Origin: Halomonas gemina
GTDB taxonomy: Bacteria; Pseudomonadota; Gammaproteobacteria; Pseudomonadales; Halomonadaceae
Assembly (NCBI RefSeq): GCF_023554995.1
Contig: NZ_JAMJPK010000008.1
Span: 1 to 64,000, forward strand
Direction: 5' to 3'
Length of the DNA stretch: 64,000 nt
Under the pieces are notes generated by a model. It was given only the letters and a program-made list of their open reading frames with translations, made no database searches and was not told where the DNA came from. This document shows, piece after piece, positions 49,864-58,633 of the stretch; position 1 is the first letter of the stretch; every line of letters starts with the position of its first letter. The translations under genes and the position numbers were made by a program.

Positions 49864-51996
49864 TCACGCGCCAGCCCCGCCCGGGCCAGGCCGCCGCCTC
49901 GGCAGCCGGCGTCGCACCTCGGCCACCCGATTCGCCAGGCGGTGTCGCCGCTGGCGCCGCTCGGCCTCCTCCAGGGGCGCATAGGCCAGCCGCTCGAGGT
50001 CTCGGGCACACTCCTCGAGCGCCCACCCTGCCGGCCCGGCCCGGGGGGCGATGCGCCGCAGGTGGGCGGCGGGCGACTCCCCCGCGCGGCCCGCCAGGCC
50101 GTGCCGGGCCAGCCAGGCCTGCAAGTCGCCCACCAGCCAGCGCTCGTCGCGCCGACGCCGGCGGTGCTGCCAGCCCCGCTGAACCAGCAGCACCAGGCCC
50201 GCCGCCGCGACCAGCACTGCCATCAGGCCCAGCGCGGTGGCCATGGCTCCCCGGCCGGGGAGCCGCGCATCCAGCCGGGCCCAGGCCTCGCGCCACCAGC
50301 CGACCAGCTGCGCCATCAGCGAACGGCGCGACTCGCGCTGGTAGCCGACCACCCCGCGCTGCCAGCGGTACTCCAGCCGCTCCCACTCCAGGCGCAGGCG
50401 GTTCACCCAGCCCACCTCGCGCATGCGCAGCGGGGAGAAGCGGGCATCCGCCAGGAAGGCCTCGCCGCCCTCATCGACCGCCTGGGCGCCCTGCTCGATG
50501 CGCTCCGGGGCGATGACCGCGGTGGGATCCAGGCGCCGCCAGGCACCGTCGCGCCACACCTCCACCCAGGCGTGGGCATCGTAGTCACGGACCGTGAAGT
50601 GGCCATCCGGGTGTCGCTCGCCGCCCAGGAAACCCGCCACCACCCGCGCCGGAATACCTGCCATGCGCGCCATCACGGCGGCCGCCGAGGCGTAGTAGGT
50701 ACAGTAGCCGGCCTGGCTGTCGAACAGGAAGTCATCGACGCGGTGCTCGCCGACGAGACGCGGTGGCGAGAGCGTATAGCGATAGGGGGCCTCGCCGAAG
50801 CGCGCCATCATCGCCGCGAGATAGGCATCCGGGTCACCGCCCGCCTCGCGCCACAGCCGCTTGGCCAGGGCCCGGGTGCGCGGGTTGGCGTCGTCGGGCA
50901 GCAGGCGGTGCCAGCGCGCGCCGGCGGGGTCCGGATTGGCCGGTGGCGCCCCGCTGCTGGAGAGCCTCAGCAGGCTGCGCGAGCTCAGCGGGGCCAGCCC
51001 CTCCAGGGTGCCGTCGGCCAGGAAGCGCTGGCGGCTGTCGCTTTCCAGCGGCGTGCCCAGAGAGGGGCGCCAGGGGCGGCTGTCGGGCTCGAGCAGCAGC
51101 TCCGCGCTGAACCGTGCGCCCTCCTGCGACTGCCAGGGGGAGCGCGCCGCCTCGCGGACGAAGGCATCGACCGGGCGCTCCAGGGTGACGGCCAGCTGGT
51201 CGGGCGTGGCCCGCGACCAGCGGATGCCATCGAAGTGCGACAGGGTGTAGACCCGCCAGTAGCGCTCGTCGGGGGCCGGCTCGCGCCCCTCGAAGCGGGC
51301 CCGGAAGGCCCGCGCATCGCTGCGCGACAGCTGGGCGATGTCGCCCGGGGCGATCTCGTCGGTCAGGCCGGTGGAGGCCCGGTCCATCTGCGGCATGCTC
51401 CACAGCGGCCCCAGCCGCGGGAAGGTGACGAACAGCAGCGCCATCAGCGGCGCCGAGAGCACCAGCAGCCAGGCCGTCTCCCGCCAGGCCTGGCGAAGGC
51501 CGGTGGCACCGGAGAGCCAGACCAGCGACTGCAGCAGCCAGGCCACCGCCAGCAGGGCGCCCGCGGCCATGGGAATCCCCTGGTCATGCAGGAAGGCCAC
51601 GGCCGTGGTGACCAGGCCGATCACCACCACCACCCGGGCATCGCGACGGTCATGGGTCTCGAGCAGCTTGAGCAGGTAGACGCCGAGCAGCAGGCCGACC
51701 AGCCCGTCCATGCTGCCCAGGGTGCCGAACTGCAGCCAGAGCGCCAGCACCAGGCCGCCTACCGCGGCCAGCCGCAGCAGGATGCCGGCCCGCGGCAGGC
51801 CGCGGCGCAGCTGCACGAGCCGGTAGCCGGCCACCGCCAGGGCCAGCGCCACCAGCCAGGCCGGCATCCAGGCCAGGTGCAGGGCCAGCACCAGGCACTG
51901 GCCGATGAACAGCTGGCGCAGCATGCCCCCGCTCAGCCCCCGGCCATCCGCCAGCACGGCCGGCGCCGCCAGCCTGACGGGGCGCCGGACGCTCAT
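49864..51996 (-). CDS. TgpA-type transglutaminase-like membrane protein (710 aa)
   Basis: An N-terminal membrane domain of about five helices (GQCLVLALHLAWMPAWLVAL and on), a large periplasmic part with the transglutaminase core, another helix (ALGLMAVLVAAAGLVLLVQ) and a C-terminal DUF4129-like basic tail. The catalytic triad is visible as Cys in AGYCTYYASA, His in YDAHAWVEVW and Asp in LDPTAV. The P. aeruginosa relative TgpA is essential and thought to act in envelope maintenance. The start overlaps the DUF58 stop (ATGA). Last gene of the NUDIX-MoxR-DUF58 operon. Confidence 0.88.
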   Translation of the reverse strand: MSVRRPVRLAAPAVLADGRGLSGGMLRQLFIGQCLVLALHLAWMPAWLVALALAVAGYRLVQLRRGLPRAGILLRLAAVGGLVLALWLQFGTLGSMDGLVGLLLGVYLLKLLETHDRRDARVVVVIGLVTTAVAFLHDQGIPMAAGALLAVAWLLQSLVWLSGATGLRQAWRETAWLLVLSAPLMALLFVTFPRLGPLWSMPQMDRASTGLTDEIAPGDIAQLSRSDARAFRARFEGREPAPDERYWRVYTLSHFDGIRWSRATPDQLAVTLERPVDAFVREAARSPWQSQEGARFSAELLLEPDSRPWRPSLGTPLESDSRQRFLADGTLEGLAPLSSRSLLRLSSSGAPPANPDPAGARWHRLLPDDANPRTRALAKRLWREAGGDPDAYLAAMMARFGEAPYRYTLSPPRLVGEHRVDDFLFDSQAGYCTYYASAAAVMARMAGIPARVVAGFLGGERHPDGHFTVRDYDAHAWVEVWRDGAWRRLDPTAVIAPERIEQGAQAVDEGGEAFLADARFSPLRMREVGWVNRLRLEWERLEYRWQRGVVGYQRESRRSLMAQLVGWWREAWARLDARLPGRGAMATALGLMAVLVAAAGLVLLVQRGWQHRRRRRDERWLVGDLQAWLARHGLAGRAGESPAAHLRRIAPRAGPAGWALEECARDLERLAYAPLEEAERRQRRHRLANRVAEVRRRLPRRRPGPGGAGA

Positions 51997-52955
51997 GCTC
52001 CGCCCTCCGGGCGGGTCGGTCGGAAGCGCGCCAGGGCATCCAGCACCCGGCGACGCTGGATCTCGCCCTCGCCCTGGGCCAGGGTGAGGCCCGGCAGCCT
52101 GAGGCCATAGCGGTCGCCGGCACGGTGGTGGGCCAGCACCCGGGCGCAGAGCACCGAGAGGCGCCGCTCCGGGTCGCCGCGACAGGCAGCGTAGTCCAGC
52201 CACAGCTGCCGATGCGGCGGCACGCTGAACGCCTTGGTGGCGAGCACGCCGGTGCGGCTCCACTGCTTCCAGGCCACCCGCCCGGGGCTGTCGCCGGGCT
52301 GGAAGCGGCGCAGCCCCTCGAAGTCGCTGGCTTCCAGGTCCGCCCCGCCGCGGTGCACGGCCGGTTCATCCTCCTCCAGCGGATGTGGCCAGACCAGCAG
52401 CTCGGCATCATGGTGGACCCAGGCCACCACCCGGACCAGGCCCAGCGGCCAGCGGCTCTCGATCCTCAGCCAGGGCAGCGCCTGCACACCACGCCGGGGC
52501 ACCGGCAGGGCCAGCTCGGTCTCGCCGCGGCCGTCGAGGATGTCCCCCCGCCCCCGGACGCCAGCGCAATGGAGCTCGAGTGCCGTGCGGTCGCGGCGCG
52601 CCCTCAGCAGCACCTTCAGCCGAGCCTCGCCGCCGGCGAAGGCCTCGCGGGGCATGCGCAGCTCCGGGACGACGCCAAGCAGGTTGAGCCAGCCGCGCAG
52701 CAGCACCACCACGCCGACGCTGAACAGCCAGAAGGCCAGCCCGTAGGCCAGGCTGTTCTGGTAGTTGATTCCGAACAGCAGCAGCACTACCACCAGCACC
52801 GCCCAGCCCAGGCCGAAGCGGGTGGGGATCAGGAACAGCCGGCGCTGGGGAAGCGAGTGCCCCATTGGCGCGGCCAGCCGACGCAGCCACCAGTGGCGCA
52901 ACCGCCCGCGAAGGCGGGGGCCGGAGCCGGAGCTCGCCGCGGCGGCCACGCTCAC
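51993..52955 (-). CDS. DUF58 (vWA-like) protein (320 aa)
   Basis: Two N-terminal helices (FGLGWAVLVVVLLLFGINY and LAFWLFSVGVVVLLRGW) followed by a soluble region with SRWPLGLVRVVAWV and the DUF58 signature ADLEASDFEGLRRFQPGDSP. Encoded between MoxR and the transglutaminase as in many gammaproteobacteria, where the trio is presumed to work together. GTG start at 52955 overlapping the moxR stop. Confidence 0.88.
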   Translation of the reverse strand: MSVAAAASSGSGPRLRGRLRHWWLRRLAAPMGHSLPQRRLFLIPTRFGLGWAVLVVVLLLFGINYQNSLAYGLAFWLFSVGVVVLLRGWLNLLGVVPELRMPREAFAGGEARLKVLLRARRDRTALELHCAGVRGRGDILDGRGETELALPVPRRGVQALPWLRIESRWPLGLVRVVAWVHHDAELLVWPHPLEEDEPAVHRGGADLEASDFEGLRRFQPGDSPGRVAWKQWSRTGVLATKAFSVPPHRQLWLDYAACRGDPERRLSVLCARVLAHHRAGDRYGLRLPGLTLAQGEGEIQRRRVLDALARFRPTRPEGGA

Positions 52956-53878
52956 CCCATCACCGCCACGCGGGTCAGCAGCTGGCGGGCCAGCGCCTCG
53001 CCCTCCTCCCGGGGACCGCTGCTCAGCCGATGGCCCGTCACCGGGACCCAGACCGCCTGGACGTCCTCGGGCAGCACGTGGTCGCGCCCCTCGAGCAGCG
53101 CCCAGCCCCGGGCCGCCTGGAGCAGGGCCAGCACGCCCCGGGTGGAGAGCCCCCAGGCGAGCTCCGGATGCTCGCGGCTGGCCGCGGCCAGGGCCTGGAC
53201 GTAGTCGAGCAGGGCGTCGGCCACATGGACCCCGTCCAGCCGCGCCTGCCAGCCGCGCAGGCGCTCGGCATCCAGCAGCGGCAGCAACGCATCGAGCTTC
53301 ACTCGTCCGGCCTGGCCGCGCAGGATCGCGCGCTCGGCCCGGGGGTCCGGATAGCCCAGCGAGAGGCGCATCAGGAAGCGGTCGAGCTGCGACTCCGGCA
53401 GCGGAAAGGTCCCCGCCTGCTCCTGGGGATTCTGGGTGGCGATCACGAAGAAGGGGTCAGGCAGCGCCCGGGTCTCGCCCTCCACGGTCACCCGCCCCTC
53501 CTCCATCGCCTCGAGCAGTGCGCTCTGGGTCTTGGGGGTGGCCCGGTTGATCTCGTCGGCCAGCACCAGCCCATGGAAGACCGGCCCGGGATGGAAGCTG
53601 AAGCGCGCCTCCCGCGGGTCGAAGACCGAGACCCCCAGCACGTCGGCGGGCAGCAGGTCGCTGGTGAACTGCAGGCGCTGCATGTCCAGGCCGGCGACCC
53701 GCGCCAGCGCCTGGGCCAGGGTGGTCTTGCCGAGCCCCGGCAGGTCCTCGATCAGCAGGTGGCCGCGGGCCAGCAGGCAGCAGAGCGCCAGGCGCACCTC
53801 CCGCGACTTGCCGAGCACCACCCCCTCCAGGGCGGCAAGCACCGCGTCCAGGTCGAGGAGTCGCTCCGGCCGGTTCAT
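52952..53878 (-). CDS. MoxR-family AAA+ ATPase (308 aa)
   Basis: A chaperone-like ATPase. Walker A is EDLPGLGKTTLAQA, Walker B GLVLADEINRATPKTQSALL, sensor 1 FVIATQNPQEQAGTFPLPE, and the family arginine stretch SQLDRFLMRLSLGYP follows. MoxR ATPases help to fold or activate partner proteins bearing vWA-like domains, which fits the DUF58 gene overlapping it by 4 bases. The ATG at 53878 overlaps the NUDIX stop. Confidence 0.92.
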   Translation of the reverse strand: MNRPERLLDLDAVLAALEGVVLGKSREVRLALCCLLARGHLLIEDLPGLGKTTLAQALARVAGLDMQRLQFTSDLLPADVLGVSVFDPREARFSFHPGPVFHGLVLADEINRATPKTQSALLEAMEEGRVTVEGETRALPDPFFVIATQNPQEQAGTFPLPESQLDRFLMRLSLGYPDPRAERAILRGQAGRVKLDALLPLLDAERLRGWQARLDGVHVADALLDYVQALAAASREHPELAWGLSTRGVLALLQAARGWALLEGRDHVLPEDVQAVWVPVTGHRLSSGPREEGEALARQLLTRVAVMG

Positions 53879-54411
53879 CACCCCGCCTCCAGCTCGCCAC
53901 AGGCCAGCAGGGCCTGCACCGCCTGGCGGGTATCCGGGGTGACGCCCTCCAGGGCCAGGGCCTCGGCGGGCGGCAACCAGAAGGCCTCGGCCACCTCCTC
54001 GGCCTGCAGCGTCAGCGGGCCGTCGTGATCGACCAGGAAGAGGCTGCCGAAGATGTGGTTGCCGCCCGCGTCATGGACAAACTCGCCCAGGTGGCGCAGC
54101 GGCACGCCCTGGATACCGAGCTCCTCGGCGAGCTCGCGGCGGGCCGCCACGTGGACCGCCTCGCCGGCCCCCACCACGCCGCCGGCGGCGAGGTCCAGCC
54201 CGCCCGGGAAGACCTCCTTGGTCAGGGTGCGGCGCTGCACGCAGAGCTCGCCGCGGCGGTTGCGCACCACCACATAGGTGGCCCGGTGCCAGAACCGGAA
54301 GCGACGCATGGCGGCCCGGGGGGCGCTGCCGCAGGGGCGATTACGGGCGTCCACCAGCTGGATCTGCTCATCGGCGATATGCGGTTCGGGCAGGGAAGCG
54401 TCGGCGCTCAT
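53878..54411 (-). CDS. NUDIX hydrolase, YfcD-like (177 aa)
   Basis: The Nudix box is complete: AGGVVGAGEAVHVAARRELA followed by EELGI, fitting GX5EX7REUXEEXGU. The N-terminal HRATYVVVRNRRGELCVQRR and layout resemble YfcD and isopentenyl-diphosphate isomerase-like Nudix proteins. It hydrolyses nucleoside diphosphate-linked compounds of unknown identity. GGGAG precedes the ATG. It overlaps moxR by a start/stop junction, so it is the first gene of that operon, although a functional tie is unclear. Confidence 0.88.
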   Translation of the reverse strand: MSADASLPEPHIADEQIQLVDARNRPCGSAPRAAMRRFRFWHRATYVVVRNRRGELCVQRRTLTKEVFPGGLDLAAGGVVGAGEAVHVAARRELAEELGIQGVPLRHLGEFVHDAGGNHIFGSLFLVDHDGPLTLQAEEVAEAFWLPPAEALALEGVTPDTRQAVQALLACGELEAG

Positions 54412-54532
54412 GGGGGACTCCCGGGGAAATGCCTTCAGCCTACCCAGTCACGGCGGCATCGTCACGCCGCGCGTTGACCGCTCCCGGGGCGACGGCCATG
54501 CTCAACAGAGGCCTCACCCGCGGAGCCCGACC

Positions 54533-56185
54533 ATGCCCGACACCGCTCCCCGCACCCGGCTGGCCACCCACGAGGTGACCAACCAGCCGGCGCCACCGAC
54601 CGACCGCGACCTGCTCGGCGAGGATACCCCGCTGCATGAGGCCCTGGCCCGGGACGCCCCGGAGTGGGTCGCCAGGCGCCTCGCCCCGCTGGGGCGCGAG
54701 GCGGGCAGTGAACGCGTCCAGGCTCTCGGGGAGACGGCCAACCGCCACCCCCCCGAACTGCGCCTCTTCGACCGCCACGGCCGACGGCTGGACGAGGTGG
54801 TCTACCACCCCGCCTACCACGAGCTGATGCAGCTGGCCATCGACCATGGCTGGCACGCGGTGGCCTGGCAGGAGGAGGGAAGCGGCGGCCACCAGGCCCA
54901 CGTCGCCGCCCTCTACCTGCTGACCCAGGCCGAGCCCGGCGTCTGCTGCCCCGTCACCATGACCCATGCCGCGCTGCCGGTGCTGCGCCAGACGCCCGCC
55001 GTCGAGGCCCACTGGGCCCCGGGGCTGCTGGCCTGGGACTACGACCCGCGGGTGCTGCCCGCGGGCGAGAAGACCGGGCTGACCTTCGGCATGGCGATGA
55101 CCGAGAAGCAGGGCGGCAGCGACGTGCGCGCCAATACCACTCGCGCCGAGTCCTCGGCGGACGGCTGGCGGCTGACCGGCCACAAGTGGTTCTGCAGCGC
55201 CCCCATGTCCGATGCCTTCCTGACCCTGGCCCGCAGCGACGAGGGGCTCTCCTGCTTCCTGGTGCCGCGCGTCACCGCGGAGGGCGAGCGCAACGCCATC
55301 GAACTGCAGCGCCTCAAGGAGAAGTGCGGCAACCGCGCCAATGCCTCGGCGGAGATCGAGTATCGTGGCGCCCGGGCCGAGCCGGTGGGCGAGGCCGGTC
55401 GCGGCATCGCCACCATCCTCGAGATGGTCCAGCAGACCCGGCTGGATGCCGCCACCGCCCCGGTGGGCATGATGCGCCAGGCCCTGGTGGAGGCCTGGCG
55501 GCATGTCCGTGAGCGCCACGCCTTCGGCCGGGCGCTGGCCGAGCAGCCCCTGATGCGGGTGCTGCTGGCCGACATGGCGCTGGAGGTGGAGGCGGGCCTG
55601 GTGCTGGTGATGCGGGCCGCCCGGGCCTTCGATGGCGCCGCCCGTGGCGACGCGGCCGAGGGCGCCCTGGCACGGCTGCTGCCGACCCTGGCCAAGTACT
55701 GGCACAACAAGCGCACGCCAGGCTTCATGGCCGAGGCCATGGAGTGCCTGGGCGGGATCGGCTATGTGGAGGAAACGCCGCTGGCCCGGCTCTACCGCGA
55801 GGCGCCGGTCAACTCGATCTGGGAGGGGTCGGGCAACGTGATCTGCCTCGACCTGCTGCGCGTGCTGGGCCGCCACCCGGAAGCGCTGGCCGCGCTGCAG
55901 GCCGAATTCGCCGCGGTGCGCGGCCAGCAGGCCGAACTCGACCGCGCCCTGGCCCTGCTGGAAACCGAACTGGCCGCGCCGCCCGCCTCGCTCGAGCCGC
56001 GCGCCCGCTGGCTGGCCCAGCGGCTGGCCCAGTGCCTGCAGGCCGCCCTGCTGCTGCGCCATGCCCCTTCGGAGGTGGCCGAGACCTTCTGCCGCTCGCG
56101 GCTGGGTGACGAGGCCGGACCGGCCTACGGGGTGTTGCCCGCGGATGCGCCGCTGCCGGCCCTGCTGGCGCGCATCGGCGACTGA
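54533..56185 (+). CDS. aidB: AidB-type acyl-CoA dehydrogenase homologue
   Basis: A flavoprotein of the acyl-CoA dehydrogenase superfamily. The sequence follows E. coli AidB throughout: HEVTNQPAPPTDRDL at the start, CCPVTMTHAALPVL, GMAMTEKQGGSDVRANTTRA, GHKWFCSAPMSDA, AMECLGGIGYVEE and PVNSIWEGSGNVICLDLLRV. AidB is part of the adaptive response to alkylation, binds DNA and has weak isovaleryl-CoA dehydrogenase activity. At 550 aa the length fits. Its 3' end overlaps the convergent EAL gene by 61 bases. No ada gene is near. Confidence 0.9.
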   Translation: MPDTAPRTRLATHEVTNQPAPPTDRDLLGEDTPLHEALARDAPEWVARRLAPLGREAGSERVQALGETANRHPPELRLFDRHGRRLDEVVYHPAYHELMQLAIDHGWHAVAWQEEGSGGHQAHVAALYLLTQAEPGVCCPVTMTHAALPVLRQTPAVEAHWAPGLLAWDYDPRVLPAGEKTGLTFGMAMTEKQGGSDVRANTTRAESSADGWRLTGHKWFCSAPMSDAFLTLARSDEGLSCFLVPRVTAEGERNAIELQRLKEKCGNRANASAEIEYRGARAEPVGEAGRGIATILEMVQQTRLDAATAPVGMMRQALVEAWRHVRERHAFGRALAEQPLMRVLLADMALEVEAGLVLVMRAARAFDGAARGDAAEGALARLLPTLAKYWHNKRTPGFMAEAMECLGGIGYVEETPLARLYREAPVNSIWEGSGNVICLDLLRVLGRHPEALAALQAEFAAVRGQQAELDRALALLETELAAPPASLEPRARWLAQRLAQCLQAALLLRHAPSEVAETFCRSRLGDEAGPAYGVLPADAPLPALLARIGD

Positions 56186-57357
56186 GCGCCGGCCAGCGCC
56201 AGGATCTCCATGGCGGGCATGGGCCGCGCCAGGCCGAAGCCCTGCACATGGGTGCAGCCGTAGCGCTCGAGGTGGGCCAGGCAGGCGAGGTCCTCGACCC
56301 CCTCGGCCACCACCCGGATGCCCAGCCGGCGCCCCAGCAGGGCCACCGCCTCGACGATGGCGGCATCCTGGGCGTCCTCGAGCAGGCGGCTGACGAAGCT
56401 GCGATCGACCTTGAGCTCGCTGATCGGCAGCAGCTGCAGCCGGGCCAGCGACGAGAAGCCCACCCCGAAGTCATCCACCGAGACCTCCAGGCCCCCCAGG
56501 TGCAGCCGCGCCGCGACCTCGCTGCCGAGCAGCTCGTCCTCCATGGCCGCGGTCTCGGTGATCTCGAGGACCACCGGGGCATCGCCCGTCGCACAGCGCC
56601 CCTCGCTGACCAGGGAGAGCAGCTCCGGGCACATCAGGTCATCGGCGGTGACGTTGACCGACAGCGACAGGGAGAGGCCGGCCCGGCGCCAGCGGGCGGC
56701 ATCCTCCAGCGCCAGCTGCAGCACGCGACGGGTCAGGTGGCGGTTCTGGTCGGGCGTGAGCAGCGGCAGGAAGCGGCCGGGCACCAGCAGGCCCGCCTCG
56801 GGGTGGGCCCAGCGCACCAGTGCCTCGACGCCGCTGAGGCGGCCGCTGGCGAGCTCGAACTGGGGCTGGTAGTGCAGGGTGATCTCCTGGCGGGCGAAGG
56901 CCCGGTCCAGCTCCTCGATACGACAGGGGGGCGTGACGGCGGGGGCGTCACCCGGCGAACACCCCGTGGCCAGGGCCTCGAGGCGTTCGCGCAGCTCGAT
57001 GAGCCGCATCGGCTTGTCCAGCGAGGCCAGCATCTGCAGCCCCAGGGCCTGGCCGAGGCGCTCGGCGATGCGCACGATCTTGCGCTCGACCCCGCTGAGC
57101 AGCAGCACCCGGCCGCTGTAGCCGCACTCGGCGAGCCGGCGCAGCATGGAGATGCCATCCTGCTGGCCGAACTCCAGGGCCATGATGACCAGTTGGGGAC
57201 GACGGGCCATGACCTCGCCGATCAGGTGCTGGCCGTGCCGGCAGTAGCGGGACTCCATGCCCAGGGTACGCAGCTGCAGAGACAGGGTGGCGGCGGCATC
57301 GGGATCCTCCTCGAGCACCACCGCCAGCCGTTGCGCCTGCATCGTCAGATCATTCAT
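56125..57357 (-). CDS. REC-like/EAL-domain protein with altered receiver (410 aa)
   Basis: An N-terminal receiver-like domain (about 10-125) joined to an EAL domain (about 145-390). In the receiver the acidic pair is kept (EED at 16-18), as are Ser88 and Lys115 (LDKP), but the phosphoacceptor Asp is replaced by Ala60 (VIMALEFGQQDG), so phosphorylation is unlikely. The EAL domain keeps VEALVRW, the metal-site residues in LEITET and DDFGVGFSS, KVDRSF and AEGVED, so c-di-GMP phosphodiesterase activity is likely. The last ~25 residues, low in complexity, overlap aidB. Confidence 0.85.
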   Translation of the reverse strand: MNDLTMQAQRLAVVLEEDPDAAATLSLQLRTLGMESRYCRHGQHLIGEVMARRPQLVIMALEFGQQDGISMLRRLAECGYSGRVLLLSGVERKIVRIAERLGQALGLQMLASLDKPMRLIELRERLEALATGCSPGDAPAVTPPCRIEELDRAFARQEITLHYQPQFELASGRLSGVEALVRWAHPEAGLLVPGRFLPLLTPDQNRHLTRRVLQLALEDAARWRRAGLSLSLSVNVTADDLMCPELLSLVSEGRCATGDAPVVLEITETAAMEDELLGSEVAARLHLGGLEVSVDDFGVGFSSLARLQLLPISELKVDRSFVSRLLEDAQDAAIVEAVALLGRRLGIRVVAEGVEDLACLAHLERYGCTHVQGFGLARPMPAMEILALAGAQSPMRASRAGSGASAGNTP

Positions 57358-57449
57358 CCAGGGGTTCCCACCAGGACACTGATCTTCAGCGTATCAGCAA
57401 AAGGCCTGAGTCACAGGGAGAGGGGCATGACGCACGTCAACGTAATCGC

Positions 57450-58067
57450 TCAGCCGATGGGCCCGACCACCACCCGCAGCGCCAGCGCCAGCAGCAGCAC
57501 GCCGGTGATGCGGTTGAGCCAGTGGGCCCTGGCCTGCAGCCAGGGCAGCACCCGCGAGTGGGACAGGCCCACCGCCACCAGCACGTACCAGCCGCCGTCG
57601 ATGACCATCGCCGTGAGCACCACCAGCGCCTTGGCGGCAAGGCTCATCTCGGGGGTCACGAACTGGCTGAGCAGGGCGATGAAGAAGAGGATCAGCTTGG
57701 GATTGCCCAGCGCCACCAGCACGCCCTCGCGCGCCGCCTGGCGACGGCTGGTGGCCATGCCCGCGGCATCCAGGGCGCCACCACGCCCGGCGCGCAGGGC
57801 CTTGATCCCGAGCCACGCCAGGTAGGCCGCCCCGCCCCAGGTGATCGCCTGGAACAGCAGCGGGAAACGCACGATCAGTGCCCCCAGGCCCCACACCGTG
57901 AGCAGCGCATAGAAGCCCACGCCCAGGGCATGGGCGAGGGCCGCCGCGACGCCCGGCAGGCGGCCTCCGCCGAGGGTGTGACGGAGCACCAGGGCCAGGC
58001 TGGGGCCGGGCGACATGGCCCCCATGGCGCAGACCGCGGCCAGTGATAGCCATAACGAAAAGGGCAT
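57450..58067 (-). CDS. LysE/RhtB-family exporter (205 aa)
   Basis: Six helices, starting MPFSLWLSLAAVCAMGAMSP with the family motif MSPGPSLALVLRHTLGGGR, then ALAHALGVGFYALLTVWGL and ALGNPKLILFFIALL. Members export amino acids or related small molecules such as lysine, threonine or homoserine lactone; the substrate is unknown. GGAGG lies 7 bases before the ATG at 58067. A palindrome at 58159-58178 lies about 90 bases upstream of its start. Confidence 0.9.
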   Translation of the reverse strand: MPFSLWLSLAAVCAMGAMSPGPSLALVLRHTLGGGRLPGVAAALAHALGVGFYALLTVWGLGALIVRFPLLFQAITWGGAAYLAWLGIKALRAGRGGALDAAGMATSRRQAAREGVLVALGNPKLILFFIALLSQFVTPEMSLAAKALVVLTAMVIDGGWYVLVAVGLSHSRVLPWLQARAHWLNRITGVLLLALALRVVVGPIG

Positions 58068-58158
58068 GTACCGCCTCCTGAATCCCGGGCATTGCGTTGG
58101 TTCACGGCTATCCTCGCTGGTCGCATAGCCGCAGAACACTAGAGTCGAGAGTTAAGGA

Positions 58159-58178
58159 ACAGTGTTTACAAACACTGT
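58159..58178. promoter_or_regulatory. 20-bp palindrome, candidate operator
   Basis: ACAGTGTTT AC AAACACTGT, a perfect 9-bp dyad with a two-base centre, between the divergent lysE gene and the small gene at 58328. TATACT at 58182-58187 directly to the right may be a -10 box for rightward transcription. The form is typical for TetR-like repressors; no such gene is in the window. Confidence 0.55.
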
Positions 58179-58327
58179 TTTTATACTAGCCTGAGCGAAA
58201 GGGGACCATGTAGCCGCAGACTCGATTCCCGCTTCCGCTGGCACGGGCGGCAAGACCCTCACCTGAACAAACTATCAAGCATCCTGAGCCAGCGCCCTTA
58301 CAAGATACTCGAGGAGGGACAGCCGTC

Positions 58328-58558
58328 ATGACAAACGCCATTGCCACCCCGCTCGCATCCAGCTGGCAACACGTCCATGCCGACTGGTGGCAGGACGATC
58401 AAGGCAACGACATCCATCGTGTCGAGATCGATGGCGACGCACTCTACCACTGCCACCACGCCGGATCGCCGCTGCCCTGGGATGCGGTGGCCACCAGCCT
58501 GGGCGAGGCCATGGCGATCGCCTCGAGGATCCCGGAACACCGGCACACTACGCCGTGA
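58328..58558 (+). CDS. Hypothetical small protein (76 aa)
   Basis: GGAGGG lies upstream of the ATG. A soluble, Trp/His-rich protein (SSWQHVHADWWQDDQGNDIH, LYHCHHAGSPLPWD) with no known family that I recognise. The good ribosome binding site and the adjacent palindrome support a real gene. Confidence 0.55.
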   Translation: MTNAIATPLASSWQHVHADWWQDDQGNDIHRVEIDGDALYHCHHAGSPLPWDAVATSLGEAMAIASRIPEHRHTTP

Positions 58559-58633
58559 TGCTCTGCAAGGTGCGGTAGCAGGCCCGAGTGATCGACGGGA
58601 CTCGAACAGCGGCGGGACATGCACGACAGGCTC

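Noticed and set aside
58151-58190. Palindrome with following T-run as an intrinsic terminator
   Set aside because: The gap is divergent, with no rightward gene ending just before it, so an operator explains it better.
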